DNA from: JAPXRI01 sp033813635
Lineage (GTDB): Bacteria; Bacillota; Clostridia; Oscillospirales; QAMX01
Assembly: GCA_033813635.1 (NCBI GenBank)
Contig: JAPXRI010000001.1
Coordinates: 236,428-300,427, forward strand
Direction: 5' to 3'
DNA: 64,000 nucleotides
Of this stretch, positions 17,062-26,478 are shown piece after piece (position 1 is the stretch's first letter; the number at the start of each line of letters is the position of its first letter). The position numbers and the translations under genes are program-made. The notes beneath the pieces were generated by a model. The model did not search any database and was not told where the DNA came from. It saw only the letters and a program-made list of their open reading frames with translations.

Positions 17062-17479
17062 CGTGCCGCTTCTTCTGCAGGCAGTCAGCTTCACCATTCT
17101 GCTGACCGCGGTGGCGGTATGCGATATCCGAAGGCGGATCATTCCGGATATGCTCTGCGCGGGGATCGCCCTGACGAGCCTTCTCGCCTTTGAACCGAAA
17201 AATCTCGCCGGAGCGCTCATTGCGGTGATCCCGCTGGTGATCGCCCGGTTTTTCGGCGGCATTGAGGGCGGGGACATCAAGCTCATGGCGGCGTCCGGGC
17301 TGGTGCTGGGTTTCCGGCAGAGCCTTGCCGCCGCCATTCTCGGCTTCACCGCGTTTGCGGTGTTTTCCGGCATTTACACGTTAATCGGGAAGGTGCGCGG
17401 AAGGGATACGGAAAGAAAGCCGTATCCCCTCGCGCCCTTTCTCTCTCTTGGCTGTCTTGCAACCTATTTTCTTTTCTGA
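17051..17479 (+). CDS. Prepilin peptidase (TadV/CpaA type)
   Basis: The 142-residue membrane protein has four or five hydrophobic segments. The two catalytic aspartates of the type IV prepilin peptidase family are in place: AVCDIRRRIIPD near residue 25 and FGGIEGGDIKLMAASG near residue 75. It has no N-terminal methylase domain, which is typical of TadV/CpaA. It would process the pilin-like proteins of this locus at the cytoplasmic membrane. Confidence 0.88.
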   Translation: MAANVPLLLQAVSFTILLTAVAVCDIRRRIIPDMLCAGIALTSLLAFEPKNLAGALIAVIPLVIARFFGGIEGGDIKLMAASGLVLGFRQSLAAAILGFTAFAVFSGIYTLIGKVRGRDTERKPYPLAPFLSLGCLATYFLF

Positions 17480-17494
17480 TGGGAGGAAATATCC

Positions 17495-18346
17495 ATGAAG
17501 TTTTTGAAAAACCGCACGGTGCTGGGCGCTGTCTGCATTGTGCTTTCCTTGCTGATCTGTTTCGCGCTGACGCCGCTTTTCAATCAGAGCGTGTCGCGAA
17601 AGACCACCGTGGTAAGAGTGGTTAAGAGCATCCAGAGCGGAGAGCAGATCACGAAGGACATGGTTCAGACGGTGGAGGTGGGCGGCTACAACCTGCCGGA
17701 AACCGTCATGAAAAAAGCCGATTCCGTGGTCGGCAAATACGCCAAAGCAGACCTTGCCCCCGGCGATTATGTCCTTTCCGCCAAGCTGTCGGACGCTCCG
17801 GCAGCGGAAAATGCCTATCTGTCCGACCTGAACGGGACAAAGGAGGCCATTTCCGTCAGCATCAAGAACCTTGCGCAAGGGCTGTCCGGGAAGCTGGCGG
17901 CCGGCGACATCGTCAGCGTCATCGCCCCGGACTACAAAAAGCAGGGCTCCACGGTCATCCCGCCCGAGCTGACCTATGTGGAGGTCATCGGCGTGACCGC
18001 CAGCTCCGGCAATGACACCGATCAGACCAAAACCGAGTCTAGCAAATCCGACAGCAAGGACGAGGAAAAGCAGCTTCCCGCCACCGTGACTCTCCTGGCA
18101 ACATCGGATCAGGCCAAGATTCTGGCAGAACTGGAGTCGGAAGGCAGCATCCATCTGTCCCTTGTTTATCGTGGCAGCAAAGACAAGGCCGATGAATTTC
18201 TGGCGACACAGGACAAGCTGCTGTCGGCCCTGTACCCGAAAACCACAAGCAGCTCCAGCGGAACAGCCAGCGGTTCGAACAGCGTGCCTTCCGGTACGAA
18301 TGTCCCCGCCGTGAGCTCCGCGGCGCCGGAAAGCGAGGGAAAATAA
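17495..18346 (+). CDS. cpaB: CpaB/RcpC-family Tad pilus assembly protein
   Basis: This 283-residue protein has an N-terminal membrane segment (residues 8-28). A SAF domain follows at about 40-100 (VVRVVKSIQSGEQITKDMVQ ... ADLAPGDYVLSAKL). The middle has the CpaB-type block ISVSIKNLAQGLSGKLAAGD followed by IVSVIAPD, and the C-terminus is Ser/Thr-rich. CpaB sits on the outer face of the membrane in Tad systems. Its last codon is directly followed by the tadZ start. Confidence 0.85.
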   Translation: MKFLKNRTVLGAVCIVLSLLICFALTPLFNQSVSRKTTVVRVVKSIQSGEQITKDMVQTVEVGGYNLPETVMKKADSVVGKYAKADLAPGDYVLSAKLSDAPAAENAYLSDLNGTKEAISVSIKNLAQGLSGKLAAGDIVSVIAPDYKKQGSTVIPPELTYVEVIGVTASSGNDTDQTKTESSKSDSKDEEKQLPATVTLLATSDQAKILAELESEGSIHLSLVYRGSKDKADEFLATQDKLLSALYPKTTSSSSGTASGSNSVPSGTNVPAVSSAAPESEGK

Positions 18347-19159
18347 ATGCTCAATTTCATGAAAGGGAGCATTTTTTCCCGAAATAAACCGGCCCCTCCC
18401 CAGGAGGAAGCGGAGCCGGATGTCCGGATGCTGGCGGTCTGGGGCAGCCCCGGCAGCGGCAAGACCACCGTCAGCGTGCGCCTCGCCAAATATCTGGCCG
18501 ACCACAAGCGTGACGTAGCGCTTCTGCTGTGCGACATGACGGCTCCCATGCTGCCCTGCGTCTGCCCGCCCGCCGAATTAGAGTGTGAACGCTCCCTCGG
18601 AAGTATTCTCGCGGCGGCCCATATCACCGACACCCTCGTCAGGCAGAACTGCGTCACCCTGAAAAAGATGAGCCACCTGACCCTTCTCGGCATGCTCAAA
18701 GGCGAGAATGTATTCACCTACCCGCCCTATACTCAGGAGCTGGCGGCCGAGCTTCTGGACCATCTCCGCGACGTCGCCCCGTATATCATCGTCGACTGCG
18801 GCAGCTATATCGCCCACGACGTCCTCTCGGCGGTGGCCCTGCTGTCGGCCGACTCCGTCCTCCGGCTGGTGAACTGCGACCTCAAATCCGTCAGCTACCT
18901 TTCCAGCCAGCTCCCGCTCCTGAAGGAGCAGAAATGGGACGCCGACAAGCAGTACAAGGCGGCTTCCGACGTCAAATTCAATCAGGCCGGGGAGCACATC
19001 GAGCAGGTGCTGGGCAGTGTGGCCTTTCAGATCCCGCATTCCTCCGAGCTGGAAAATCTGGCGCTGGAGGGAAACCTGCTGGGCGATCTGGCCCTCAAGG
19101 ACAGCCGGGGGTTCCGGTCGGAAATCGCCAAAATCGCAAAGGAGGTATTCGGCGTATGA
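18347..19159 (+). CDS. tadZ: TadZ/CpaE-like P-loop ATPase
   Basis: In this 270-residue protein the ParA/MinD-type Walker A motif is WGSPGSGKTTVSVRLAKYLA at about residues 32-51, and the later hydrophobic strand YIIVDCGS is Walker B-like. The receiver domain found in many CpaE proteins is missing; a short Pro/Glu-rich leader is present instead. TadZ proteins place the Tad machine in the cell. The gene overlaps tadA by the ATGA arrangement. Confidence 0.85.
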   Translation: MLNFMKGSIFSRNKPAPPQEEAEPDVRMLAVWGSPGSGKTTVSVRLAKYLADHKRDVALLLCDMTAPMLPCVCPPAELECERSLGSILAAAHITDTLVRQNCVTLKKMSHLTLLGMLKGENVFTYPPYTQELAAELLDHLRDVAPYIIVDCGSYIAHDVLSAVALLSADSVLRLVNCDLKSVSYLSSQLPLLKEQKWDADKQYKAASDVKFNQAGEHIEQVLGSVAFQIPHSSELENLALEGNLLGDLALKDSRGFRSEIAKIAKEVFGV

Positions 19160-20547
19160 GCAGACGGCCCGATCTTTTAGCTTCCCAAAACATGACGGAC
19201 AGCCAGGATATGTTCTTCTCCTCCGGGGAAACCGTCCGGGATTTCCGTTCGGTGCTGCGCGACGTGCAGGGATATATTTCAAGCAAATACGCGACGCTGA
19301 TCACAGACGGCGGAACCGAGGAAGTCAAGGCGCAGGTCAAGCGGTACATCGCCAAGTATGTGCAGGATTACCGTCTTTCGGTGCAGGGCATGACACAGGA
19401 ACATCTGGTGGACGCCCTCTATACCGAGATGGCGGAGTTTTCATTCCTGACCAAATACATCTTCGGAACGGGCATTGAGGAAATTGATGTGAACGCCTGG
19501 AACGACGTGGAGGTGCAGTACAGCAGCGGCGTCACGAAAAAGCTGGACGAGCGATTCGACAGCCCGGAACACGCCGTCAACGTCGTTCGCCGGATGCTCC
19601 ATGTGTCCGGTATGGTGCTGGATAACGCCAGCCCAGCCGTGCTTGGGCATCTGTCCAAGAACATCCGCATCGCGGCACTGAAAACGCCGCTTGTGGACGA
19701 GGACGTGGGCGTATCGGCGTCCATCCGTATCGTCAACCCGCAGTCCATGAAAAAGCAGGACTTCATAAACGGCGGCACCGCCACGGGGCCGATGCTGGAT
19801 TTTCTTTCCGAATGCCTACGCTACGGCGTTTCCACCTGCGTCGCCGGGGCCACCAGCTCCGGCAAGACCACGCTGGCGGGCTGGCTCCTGACCACCGTGC
19901 CGGACAACAAACGAATCTTTACCATTGAAAACGGCTCCCGCGAGCTATCACTGGTGCGGCAGGAAAACGGGAAGGTAGTCAACAGCGTTATTCACACCCT
20001 GACCCGTGACAGCGAGAACGAGCGTCAGCGGATCACGCAGACCAGCCTGCTGGACATGTCTCTCCGCTTCAATCCGGATCTGATCGTGGTTGGCGAGATG
20101 CGCGGCTCCGAGGCATACGCGGCGCTGGAAGCCGCCCTGACCGGCATCGGCGTGCTGACCACCATCCACGCAACCTCCTGCGACGCGGCCTACCGCAGAA
20201 TGGTCGCGCTGTGCAAACGCGCCGTGGATATGTCGGATGAAACGCTCATGGCCTACGTTACGGAAGCCTATCCGCTGGTAGCCTTCTGCAAGCAGCTGGA
20301 GAACAAGCAGCGCCGCATCATGGAGATCATGGAGTGCGAAATTCTGCCGGACGGCACAAGAAACTTCCGCCCGCTGTTCCGGTATCACGTTACCGAAAAC
20401 CGCATGGAGCAGGGCAAATTCATCATCACCGGCGAGTACGGCAGCGTGCAGCCGATCTCGGAGAGCCTGCAGAGGCGGCTCCTCGAAAACGGGATGCCGC
20501 AGACTACCCTGAGCCGCATCCTTTCCATGGGAGGTGAGGCGGCGTGA
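19156..20547 (+). CDS. tadA: TadA/CpaF secretion ATPase
   Basis: The 463-residue protein has all the features of the CpaF class of type II/IV secretion ATPases: FGTGIEEIDVNAWNDVEVQY in the N-terminal domain, Walker A GATSSGKTTLAGWLL at about residue 231, the Asp box around TIENGSRELSL, Walker B-like LIVVGEMRGSEAYAALEAAL at about residue 308, and the His box TTIHATS. It powers pilus assembly from the cytoplasmic face. ATG 19156 overlaps the tadZ stop. The end overlaps tadB by GTGA. Confidence 0.93.
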   Translation: MSRRPDLLASQNMTDSQDMFFSSGETVRDFRSVLRDVQGYISSKYATLITDGGTEEVKAQVKRYIAKYVQDYRLSVQGMTQEHLVDALYTEMAEFSFLTKYIFGTGIEEIDVNAWNDVEVQYSSGVTKKLDERFDSPEHAVNVVRRMLHVSGMVLDNASPAVLGHLSKNIRIAALKTPLVDEDVGVSASIRIVNPQSMKKQDFINGGTATGPMLDFLSECLRYGVSTCVAGATSSGKTTLAGWLLTTVPDNKRIFTIENGSRELSLVRQENGKVVNSVIHTLTRDSENERQRITQTSLLDMSLRFNPDLIVVGEMRGSEAYAALEAALTGIGVLTTIHATSCDAAYRRMVALCKRAVDMSDETLMAYVTEAYPLVAFCKQLENKQRRIMEIMECEILPDGTRNFRPLFRYHVTENRMEQGKFIITGEYGSVQPISESLQRRLLENGMPQTTLSRILSMGGEAA

Positions 20548-21473
20548 GCGCCATTCTTCTGATTGTCTGCGTCGGCATGATCACCGGCGCTTTTTTACTG
20601 CTCGGAATCTCTCCGCTTGAGTTTGCCGACGCGCTGTTCGGGTTTCTGACCCGGAGGAACAAAAATCTCCGCGCGGAGATCGACGAGGCCGCGCGGCGCA
20701 AAAAGGCATCCTTTTTCCGCAGGGAAATCACGGAGGTGCAGGAAATCCTCAAGATCACCGGCCGGAGCGGACGGTTTTCCCTTGTCTGCGCGGCATCCCT
20801 GCTGTGCTTTGCCGTGGGCGCGGCCTTCGCCATCCTGCTCGGAAATGTGTTTCTCCTGCCGGTGATGGCCATAGGGATGATGTTCATTCCGCTCTGGTAT
20901 GTCCGCCTGACCGCCAGTCACTACAAAAAGGCCGTCGCGTCCGAGCTGGAAACGGCTCTGTCGATTATTACCACGGCCTACCTGCGCAATGAGGACATCG
21001 TGTCGGCGGTGGAGGAAAGCATCGCGTATCTGAACCCGCCCGTAAAAAGCGTGTTTGCAGGTTTTCTCACGCAGGTGAAGCTCGTCAGTCCGGACGTGGA
21101 GGCGGCGCTTCATGACATGAAGCCGAAGATCGAAAATGACGTCTTCCACGAATGGTGCGACGCGCTTGCCGCCTGCCAGTATGACCGGAGCCTGAAAACC
21201 ACCCTGACGCCCATCGTCAGTAAGCTGTCCGACATGCGGATCGTCAACGCCGAGCTGGAATACCTGGTGTTTGAGCCGCGGAAGGAATTCATTGTCATGG
21301 TGATGCTGGTGGCCGGAAACATTCCCATCATGCGCCTGTTGAACAAGGACTGGTACCATACCCTGATGCACACGCCGGCGGGACAAATCACCCTCGCGGT
21401 ATGCGCGGCCGCCATTTTTATCTCCACGGCTTTTGTCATCAAGCTGACGAAGCCCATCGAGTACAGGAGGTAA
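20544..21473 (+). CDS. tadB: TadB-like inner-membrane platform protein
   Basis: The 309-residue protein has paired membrane segments near the N-terminus (about 3-22 and 79-115) and at the C-terminus (about 250-300). The cytoplasmic T2SSF-like region between them includes ASELETALSIITTAYLRNED and the segment up to VDAALHDMKPKIE-like sequence. GTG 20544 overlaps the tadA stop, so translation is coupled. Together with TadC it forms the membrane base of the Tad pilus. Confidence 0.85.
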   Translation: MSAILLIVCVGMITGAFLLLGISPLEFADALFGFLTRRNKNLRAEIDEAARRKKASFFRREITEVQEILKITGRSGRFSLVCAASLLCFAVGAAFAILLGNVFLLPVMAIGMMFIPLWYVRLTASHYKKAVASELETALSIITTAYLRNEDIVSAVEESIAYLNPPVKSVFAGFLTQVKLVSPDVEAALHDMKPKIENDVFHEWCDALAACQYDRSLKTTLTPIVSKLSDMRIVNAELEYLVFEPRKEFIVMVMLVAGNIPIMRLLNKDWYHTLMHTPAGQITLAVCAAAIFISTAFVIKLTKPIEYRR

Positions 21474-21478
21474 CGCAG

Positions 21479-22351
21479 ATGATGAAGCAACTATTTTTCG
21501 CGGGGCTTCTGCTGGCTGCGGGAATGTTCCTTGTCCTGTCGGACTTTTTGAAGCTCCCCACGCTGAAAGCGGCGAAAGCCATGCTGGGTGCGGGCAAGGA
21601 AAGCAAAAAAGCCGCCAAAACCGTGGAGGCGTGGCTGATGTCCGGCGCCGTGAAGTTGGCAAGGCACATCCGCATGGATGAGTACAAAAGGGCAAGGATG
21701 GCGAATGTGCTGAAGGCGGCCGGTTATTCCATGACTCCGGAGGTGTACACGGCCTACGCCCTGACAAAATCCGGCGCCATCCTGCTGGGCGTGATCCCAT
21801 GCCTGCTTCTGCTGCCTCTGCTGACCCCGCTGGTGGTAATTCTCGCCGTCTTGTCGTATTTTAAGGAAACGCGTAAGGCGGACGAGCAGCTTAAAGCAAA
21901 GCGGGATCAGATCGAAGGGGAGTTGCCCCGGTTCGTGGCAACTGTGGAGCAGAGCCTGAAGGCCAGCCGCGACGTACTGGCAATGCTGGAAGCCTACAAG
22001 AAAAACGCGGGCCCCGCCTTTGCCAATGAGCTGGACGTGCTGACGGCCGACATGCGCTCCTCCTCCTACGAGGCGGCGCTCACCCGGTTCGAGGCAAGGT
22101 TCAATTCCCCCATGCTTTCCGATGTGGTGCGCGGGCTGATCGGTGTTCTGCGCGGCGACGACAGCGCCGTGTATTTCCAGATGCTGTCCCACGATTTCAA
22201 GGCGCTGGAGCTTCAGCGCTTAAAAGGGCGGGCACAGAAAATCCCGCCGAAAATCCGTGTATTTTCCTTCGTGATGCTGATGTGCTTTCTTTTGACCTAT
22301 ATGGTCATCATCGCGGTGCAGATCATGGATTCTCTCGGCACCATGTTTTAA
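21479..22351 (+). CDS. tadC: TadC-like inner-membrane platform protein
   Basis: This 290-residue protein has an N-terminal hydrophobic segment, a central pair (around residues 90-125) and a C-terminal segment ending in MLMCFLLTYMVIIAVQIMDS. The T2SSF-like cytoplasmic part contains LPRFVATVEQSLKASRDVLA. ATG 21479 lies seven bases after AGGAGGT and just past the tadB stop. It pairs with TadB. Confidence 0.82.
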   Translation: MMKQLFFAGLLLAAGMFLVLSDFLKLPTLKAAKAMLGAGKESKKAAKTVEAWLMSGAVKLARHIRMDEYKRARMANVLKAAGYSMTPEVYTAYALTKSGAILLGVIPCLLLLPLLTPLVVILAVLSYFKETRKADEQLKAKRDQIEGELPRFVATVEQSLKASRDVLAMLEAYKKNAGPAFANELDVLTADMRSSSYEAALTRFEARFNSPMLSDVVRGLIGVLRGDDSAVYFQMLSHDFKALELQRLKGRAQKIPPKIRVFSFVMLMCFLLTYMVIIAVQIMDSLGTMF

Positions 22352-22366
22352 CAAGGAGGGTTTTGT

Positions 22367-23029
22367 ATGGATCAAAATGAAAAACAACTGGAGAAAAAAC
22401 TGCGTGACCGGATCGAGGCCAACTACCGCTCCTATATCCAGCAGCTCCAAAGCAGGCCCGCTCCCGACCTGATCGAACAGGCGGCGGAAATTGCCTCGGT
22501 AAAGCTGGTGTATGACGAGCTTATGGACTGCTGCAGTGCCGGTGACGCGGAATACCTGCTCCGGTTTGAAAACCCGCTGCGGCTGGTAAGTGACCAGTGG
22601 CTGGCGGAGCAGAACGTGTCGCACAGCGACGAGCTGGGGCATGCGCTCTGGAACATCACCGACAAGGGGCTTGGCGAAGGTGAATACGCCATGCTGAAAC
22701 CGGCACAAGACGGCCAGGAAACAGCCGGGCCGGTCACCGTGCGGGAATTTCTCGAGCAGCATCCTGGCTCCTGCTTCGACATGATGACGCCGGGCGGATT
22801 TGTCTGCCTGACACCCGAGAAAGCCGCGCTTCTGCTGTCCGGCCAAAGCGTGAAGGGGCATCCCGGTGAAATCGAATACGCGATGGAAATCCCCGCGGAG
22901 GAACTGCTGAATCAGGAGGTACTGAACGCGGGCTTCTGCGACAGATCGTGGCATATCCTGAGCGACGATGTCCATGATATGGAGCAGCAGACCACCGACT
23001 CGCCGGATCAGGGGGTACGGCTATGCTGA
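22367..23029 (+). CDS. DUF3848-domain protein inside the Tad operon
   Basis: This 220-residue soluble protein has a first half, YIQQLQSRPAPDLIEQAAEI then LVYDELM and AEYLLRFENPLRLVSDQWLA, that matches DUF3848, a family of unknown function found across clostridial ICEs. It sits between tadC and the TadE-like gene and overlaps the latter by seven bases, so it is part of the pilus operon. The C-terminus SPDQGVRLC resembles the shared tail in a degraded form. Confidence 0.75.
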   Translation: MDQNEKQLEKKLRDRIEANYRSYIQQLQSRPAPDLIEQAAEIASVKLVYDELMDCCSAGDAEYLLRFENPLRLVSDQWLAEQNVSHSDELGHALWNITDKGLGEGEYAMLKPAQDGQETAGPVTVREFLEQHPGSCFDMMTPGGFVCLTPEKAALLLSGQSVKGHPGEIEYAMEIPAEELLNQEVLNAGFCDRSWHILSDDVHDMEQQTTDSPDQGVRLC

Positions 23030-23418
23030 AGCTCCTCCGTTCCCGGCGTGGCGAGGGATATATCGACACAGCGGTGATGATTCTCTGCGTTATGCTGGTG
23101 ATTGCGGTGGCGATGAGCGTCCTGCCGGTGTTTGTCACCAAAAACAGACTGGACACTTATGCCTCCGAGCTGTGCCGTGAAGCGGAAATCCAAGGATGCG
23201 TCGGAACGGAAACAGCACGTCGGGCGCAGGTGCTGACCGAGCAGACCGGCCTCGAGCCGGACATCTCATGGTCGAAGACCGGAAAGATTCAACTCAACGA
23301 GGAATTCACCGTTACCGCTTCCGTGCGGGCCGATATCGGGCTGTTCGGCGGGTTCGGGAGCTTTCCCGTTACGCTGACGTCGAAAGCGTCGGGCAAAAGC
23401 GAGGTGTACTGGAAGTGA
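23023..23418 (+). CDS. TadE-like pseudopilin (DUF4320 type)
   Basis: The 131-residue protein starts SRRGEGYIDTAVMILCVMLV, a prepilin-like GEGYIDTA motif followed by one hydrophobic helix, with an extracytoplasmic domain containing two cysteines. This matches the DUF4320 pattern of clostridial ICEs and the TadE layout. It shares the GEG[FY][VI]DTA block with the pilin-like protein at 16765. The stop overlaps the next GTG start as GTGA. Confidence 0.75.
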   Translation: MLKLLRSRRGEGYIDTAVMILCVMLVIAVAMSVLPVFVTKNRLDTYASELCREAEIQGCVGTETARRAQVLTEQTGLEPDISWSKTGKIQLNEEFTVTASVRADIGLFGGFGSFPVTLTSKASGKSEVYWK

Positions 23419-23966
23419 CATCCAAAAAATTCTGTGCTATACTCAAAAGCAATAGAGGATCGGCCTTTCCGCTCACCATCGCGGTGACGCTGGCGCTTTT
23501 GCTGCTTCTCTGTGTCGCTTCCGAGGGCATCCGGCTGATGATCATCGCCCAGGGTGTGCGGGACGCGGTGCAGTCCGCCGTGATCTCGACCGTGAACGAC
23601 AGCTATGACAATGTGTACCACGGCGTGCGGGAGGGCTATTCCGGCGCATATCAGCCCTCGGCGGACGACTTTGAGGAAAGCCTTGATTACGGCGATATTT
23701 ACGGACGGCTGGACAATCTGCTGGAGCTTAGACAGGAAAGCGGTTATCATGTGAAATATTCCGGTGACGAGACGGAGTTCCGGCTGTCAAATCTGTCCGT
23801 CCATCTCAGGAACATGCCGCTGGCGCCGTCCAGCCCAAACAATGGGGCCGGATTTCAAGCCGATGCGGTGATCCGATTGGAGGTTCCCGTGCGGTATGGC
23901 GGAGGCTTTCTCCCGCCCATGACAATCAACCTCAAGATGCAGGCAAAATATATGCCTTTATTCTGA
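23415..23966 (+). CDS. TadE/TadG-like exported protein
   Basis: The 183-residue protein starts at GTG 23415, coupled to the TadE-like gene by GTGA overlap. The N-terminus SNRGSAFPLTIAVTLALLLL is a short basic stretch, a Gly and a long hydrophobic helix, as in TadG-type pseudopilins. The rest is extracytoplasmic and rich in Tyr, Ser and Asp. It is probably a minor pilus component. Confidence 0.68.
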   Translation: MTSKKFCAILKSNRGSAFPLTIAVTLALLLLLCVASEGIRLMIIAQGVRDAVQSAVISTVNDSYDNVYHGVREGYSGAYQPSADDFEESLDYGDIYGRLDNLLELRQESGYHVKYSGDETEFRLSNLSVHLRNMPLAPSSPNNGAGFQADAVIRLEVPVRYGGGFLPPMTINLKMQAKYMPLF

Positions 23967-24068
23967 CTATTTCACGCGTGCCCATAGACTTGCAAAACCG
24001 TCTGTGGTACTGTGTGATACTGAAAAAAGCCGATAAATCAACAACCATGAAAAAGGAGGGTACCTCAT

Positions 24069-24635
24069 ATGAAACTGACAGAAAAAACGAAAAAGCGGCT
24101 CACGCTTGCCGGGCTCGGCGTTTTGAGCATTGTGCTGGTCGTCGCTATCGCCGCGCAGTTTAGAACGGGGACGCCCACGGACGGGAAAGGGAACGCCTCC
24201 GCCGCCGCGTCGGATGCTACGGTTTCGTCCATATCCGCTCCGGCAACCACGGACTCCTCGCCGGATATCAGCGTCCCGGCTGTCTCAGCGCCGGATACGG
24301 CTTCTCAGAACGGCGGCGCCAAAGATACCGGAGATTCCAGCGGCACGGACCAGAGCATTCAGGCAGAGGTCACAAAGCCGTCCGAGCCTTCGTCGGAAGC
24401 GAAAACGGACCCCAATCAGACGCCTGACGGTAAAAAGACAACGAAAACCGATGGCGGAACGCCGACTGCGGATTCCTCCTCCGAACCGTCGACACCGAAG
24501 GCTGGAGATAAGAACAGCAAAGGGCAAGTTTATTTCCCCGGCTTTGGATGGGTTGATGACGAAGGCGGCGGTACATCGGGAACAACCGCCGGTGATATGT
24601 ACGAAAACGGCAACAAGATCGGCAACATGAATTAG
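24069..24635 (+). CDS. Membrane-anchored Ser/Thr/Pro-rich protein (DUF6550 type)
   Basis: This 188-residue protein has one N-terminal membrane segment (residues 11-29), then a long low-complexity extracellular stalk of Ser, Thr, Pro, Asp and Ala. The conserved end GQVYFPGFGWVDDEGGG ... DMYENGNKIGNMN is the part usually kept in the family. Its place in the pilus operon suggests a wall-spanning or surface component. AAGGAGG lies upstream of the start. Confidence 0.7.
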   Translation: MKLTEKTKKRLTLAGLGVLSIVLVVAIAAQFRTGTPTDGKGNASAAASDATVSSISAPATTDSSPDISVPAVSAPDTASQNGGAKDTGDSSGTDQSIQAEVTKPSEPSSEAKTDPNQTPDGKKTTKTDGGTPTADSSSEPSTPKAGDKNSKGQVYFPGFGWVDDEGGGTSGTTAGDMYENGNKIGNMN

Positions 24636-24655
24636 CTCGATATCACGATATTACG

Positions 24656-24682
24656 GAAAGCACGGCTTCGGCCGTGCTTTTT
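24656..24682 (+). terminator. Terminator after the DUF6550-type gene
   Basis: AAGCACGGC and GCCGTGCTT form a hairpin around a short loop, followed by a T-run. Confidence 0.8.
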
Positions 24683-24701
24683 CGTTTGGAAGGAGGATTT
24701 C

Positions 24702-26393
24702 ATGAAACGAATCATCAGCCTTTTTTTAGCGTTTGTACTGATGATTTCCGTATTCCTGCCGATGAACGCCTATGCCATCGGAGACGGGAATGTGGATGGC
24801 GGCGGAGGTGGGATGGGAGACGGAACCAACACAGATTTCTGGAACACTGGCGACGAAGGAGTGCGGGTAACGGTCATCCGAGCCAACGATCATGCGGTTG
24901 TGACAACGCCGGTCGATTTAACGAACAGGACCCCAGCCGGAACAATATGGCACTTTGGAAAGGTGTGCAAAATCTCTTATAATAGAGGGCAAACTTTAAC
25001 ACCAAGGACCGGAAACTATTCTTATGTGAATCCATCTCAGGCTCTGCCCAAGATCATCAGCACATCCGGAGGAAACGGCAATATCGCCGCGATCAAGAGC
25101 TATTTCACCGACGAGCAGGTAATCCGGAGTATCGCGAACCTGACCGGAATGAACTTTAATGTTCTGATCAACGGGCAATATAAACTGCTTCTGGAACCCA
25201 TCGCCTATATGACATTCGGCGGTGTCAAATACGCCATGACCGCCACGGAGGCCGCGCTGTTCGATCAGCAGCTCGGGGGCGGCCTGCGGAGCAAGATGGT
25301 CTCTCTCAGCCACAAAAACCTGCCGCTAGCGATGTTCTTGGAAACCCCGGATCTCGGCTACCCGGCGTGGGGCGGTTCCACGACCAGGGCGGCGTCGGAC
25401 ACGGATATCATCTCATCCCTTGGTCTTGGCATCGTGCGGTTCAGCGAAGCGGAACCGCCTACGATCAGTACAACAAATTATGAATACCGCGTCAACACGG
25501 AGGTCATCACATCCGTGACGGTGCGGGGCGGGCAGTCCGATCCGGACAATCCCGTCACAGTGCGTTTCACTATTGGGGGCCAGACTTACACCGTAGGCGG
25601 CGTCTACTACCCGGATGGCGACAGCCAGCTGGCGTGGGTGCGCTGGACAACCCCATCCACTCCGCAGACCATGACCATCCGCGTGTCGGTGAACGGCGGC
25701 GGCTCGGCAAGTGAGGGAACCATTATCGCAAAGATTGTGGATCTCTCCGGACACGATCCACCCGATCCGGTGGCGGATGACCGGAATGACTCCTACGCCG
25801 CATCCCCTGTCCCAAATAATACGCAGAGAACCTCGGCGTCTTGGGGGCTCTGGCGTCCATCCTGGCACGCAAATTGGGTTTGGATTTCTACGGGAGAGGA
25901 CTCCGGCTATTGGGAAGATGCTGGCTGGTGGGACTTTAACTGGATTTCTTATTCAGCAAGTTTTACCGCTTCCATGAGCATCACGCCTGACGAAAAAGAT
26001 CCCACCGCATCGGGCAAAATTCTAAAAAGCGGCTATGGGATCAACCAGACAACGACCGCCAGAGTCAGCACCAGTCAGTCCTCGGCGGTAACCGACGCGC
26101 AGACGGCCATCACCTACTTCCCGGAATTCGGGTACCATTCCTTCTGGCGGCTGCTGGAGCAGACGCGTTCCGGGTACAACGCGGATTTTGAGTTTGCGTC
26201 AAATAAATATTCGACCTACAAGCACCGGACGCATTTTACTCCGATCTGGATGCCGGATGGCAGCTACACGCCCTATACCTACCTGGAGGACTGCTGGACG
26301 CCGGCTGGAATGCTCAGCATGAACCTCACCGATTCGGTGACCATAAGGGGCAGCCTTTGGAACGACTGGCACATTGCTCCTGTAAACCCATAA
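24702..26393 (+). CDS. Large secreted protein of the pilus/adhesion locus
   Basis: The 563-residue protein has a clear signal peptide (KRIISLFLAFVLMISVFLPM, cleavage near AYA). The mature part starts with a Gly/Asp-rich region, then unassigned folded domains; the middle (about 250-350) looks like an Ig-type beta domain (YEYRVNTEVITSVTVRGGQS). The C-terminal third is rich in Trp, Tyr and Ser. No wall anchor is visible, so it may attach to the pilus or the SLH protein. I do not recognise the family. Confidence 0.75.
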   Translation: MKRIISLFLAFVLMISVFLPMNAYAIGDGNVDGGGGGMGDGTNTDFWNTGDEGVRVTVIRANDHAVVTTPVDLTNRTPAGTIWHFGKVCKISYNRGQTLTPRTGNYSYVNPSQALPKIISTSGGNGNIAAIKSYFTDEQVIRSIANLTGMNFNVLINGQYKLLLEPIAYMTFGGVKYAMTATEAALFDQQLGGGLRSKMVSLSHKNLPLAMFLETPDLGYPAWGGSTTRAASDTDIISSLGLGIVRFSEAEPPTISTTNYEYRVNTEVITSVTVRGGQSDPDNPVTVRFTIGGQTYTVGGVYYPDGDSQLAWVRWTTPSTPQTMTIRVSVNGGGSASEGTIIAKIVDLSGHDPPDPVADDRNDSYAASPVPNNTQRTSASWGLWRPSWHANWVWISTGEDSGYWEDAGWWDFNWISYSASFTASMSITPDEKDPTASGKILKSGYGINQTTTARVSTSQSSAVTDAQTAITYFPEFGYHSFWRLLEQTRSGYNADFEFASNKYSTYKHRTHFTPIWMPDGSYTPYTYLEDCWTPAGMLSMNLTDSVTIRGSLWNDWHIAPVNP

Positions 26394-26398
26394 CAGCA

Positions 26399-26450
26399 GA
26401 AAAGAAAAAGGATCGCAGAGCAAAAGCTTCCGCGGTCCTTCTCTTTTTCT
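26399..26450 (+). terminator. Hairpin with T-rich tail after the secreted protein
   Basis: AGAAAAAGGAtcGC pairs with GCggTCCTTCTCTTTTT-type sequence across about 20 bases. Confidence 0.65.
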
Positions 26451-26478
26451 AAAAAACATTTTGAAAGGTGGAAAATTC

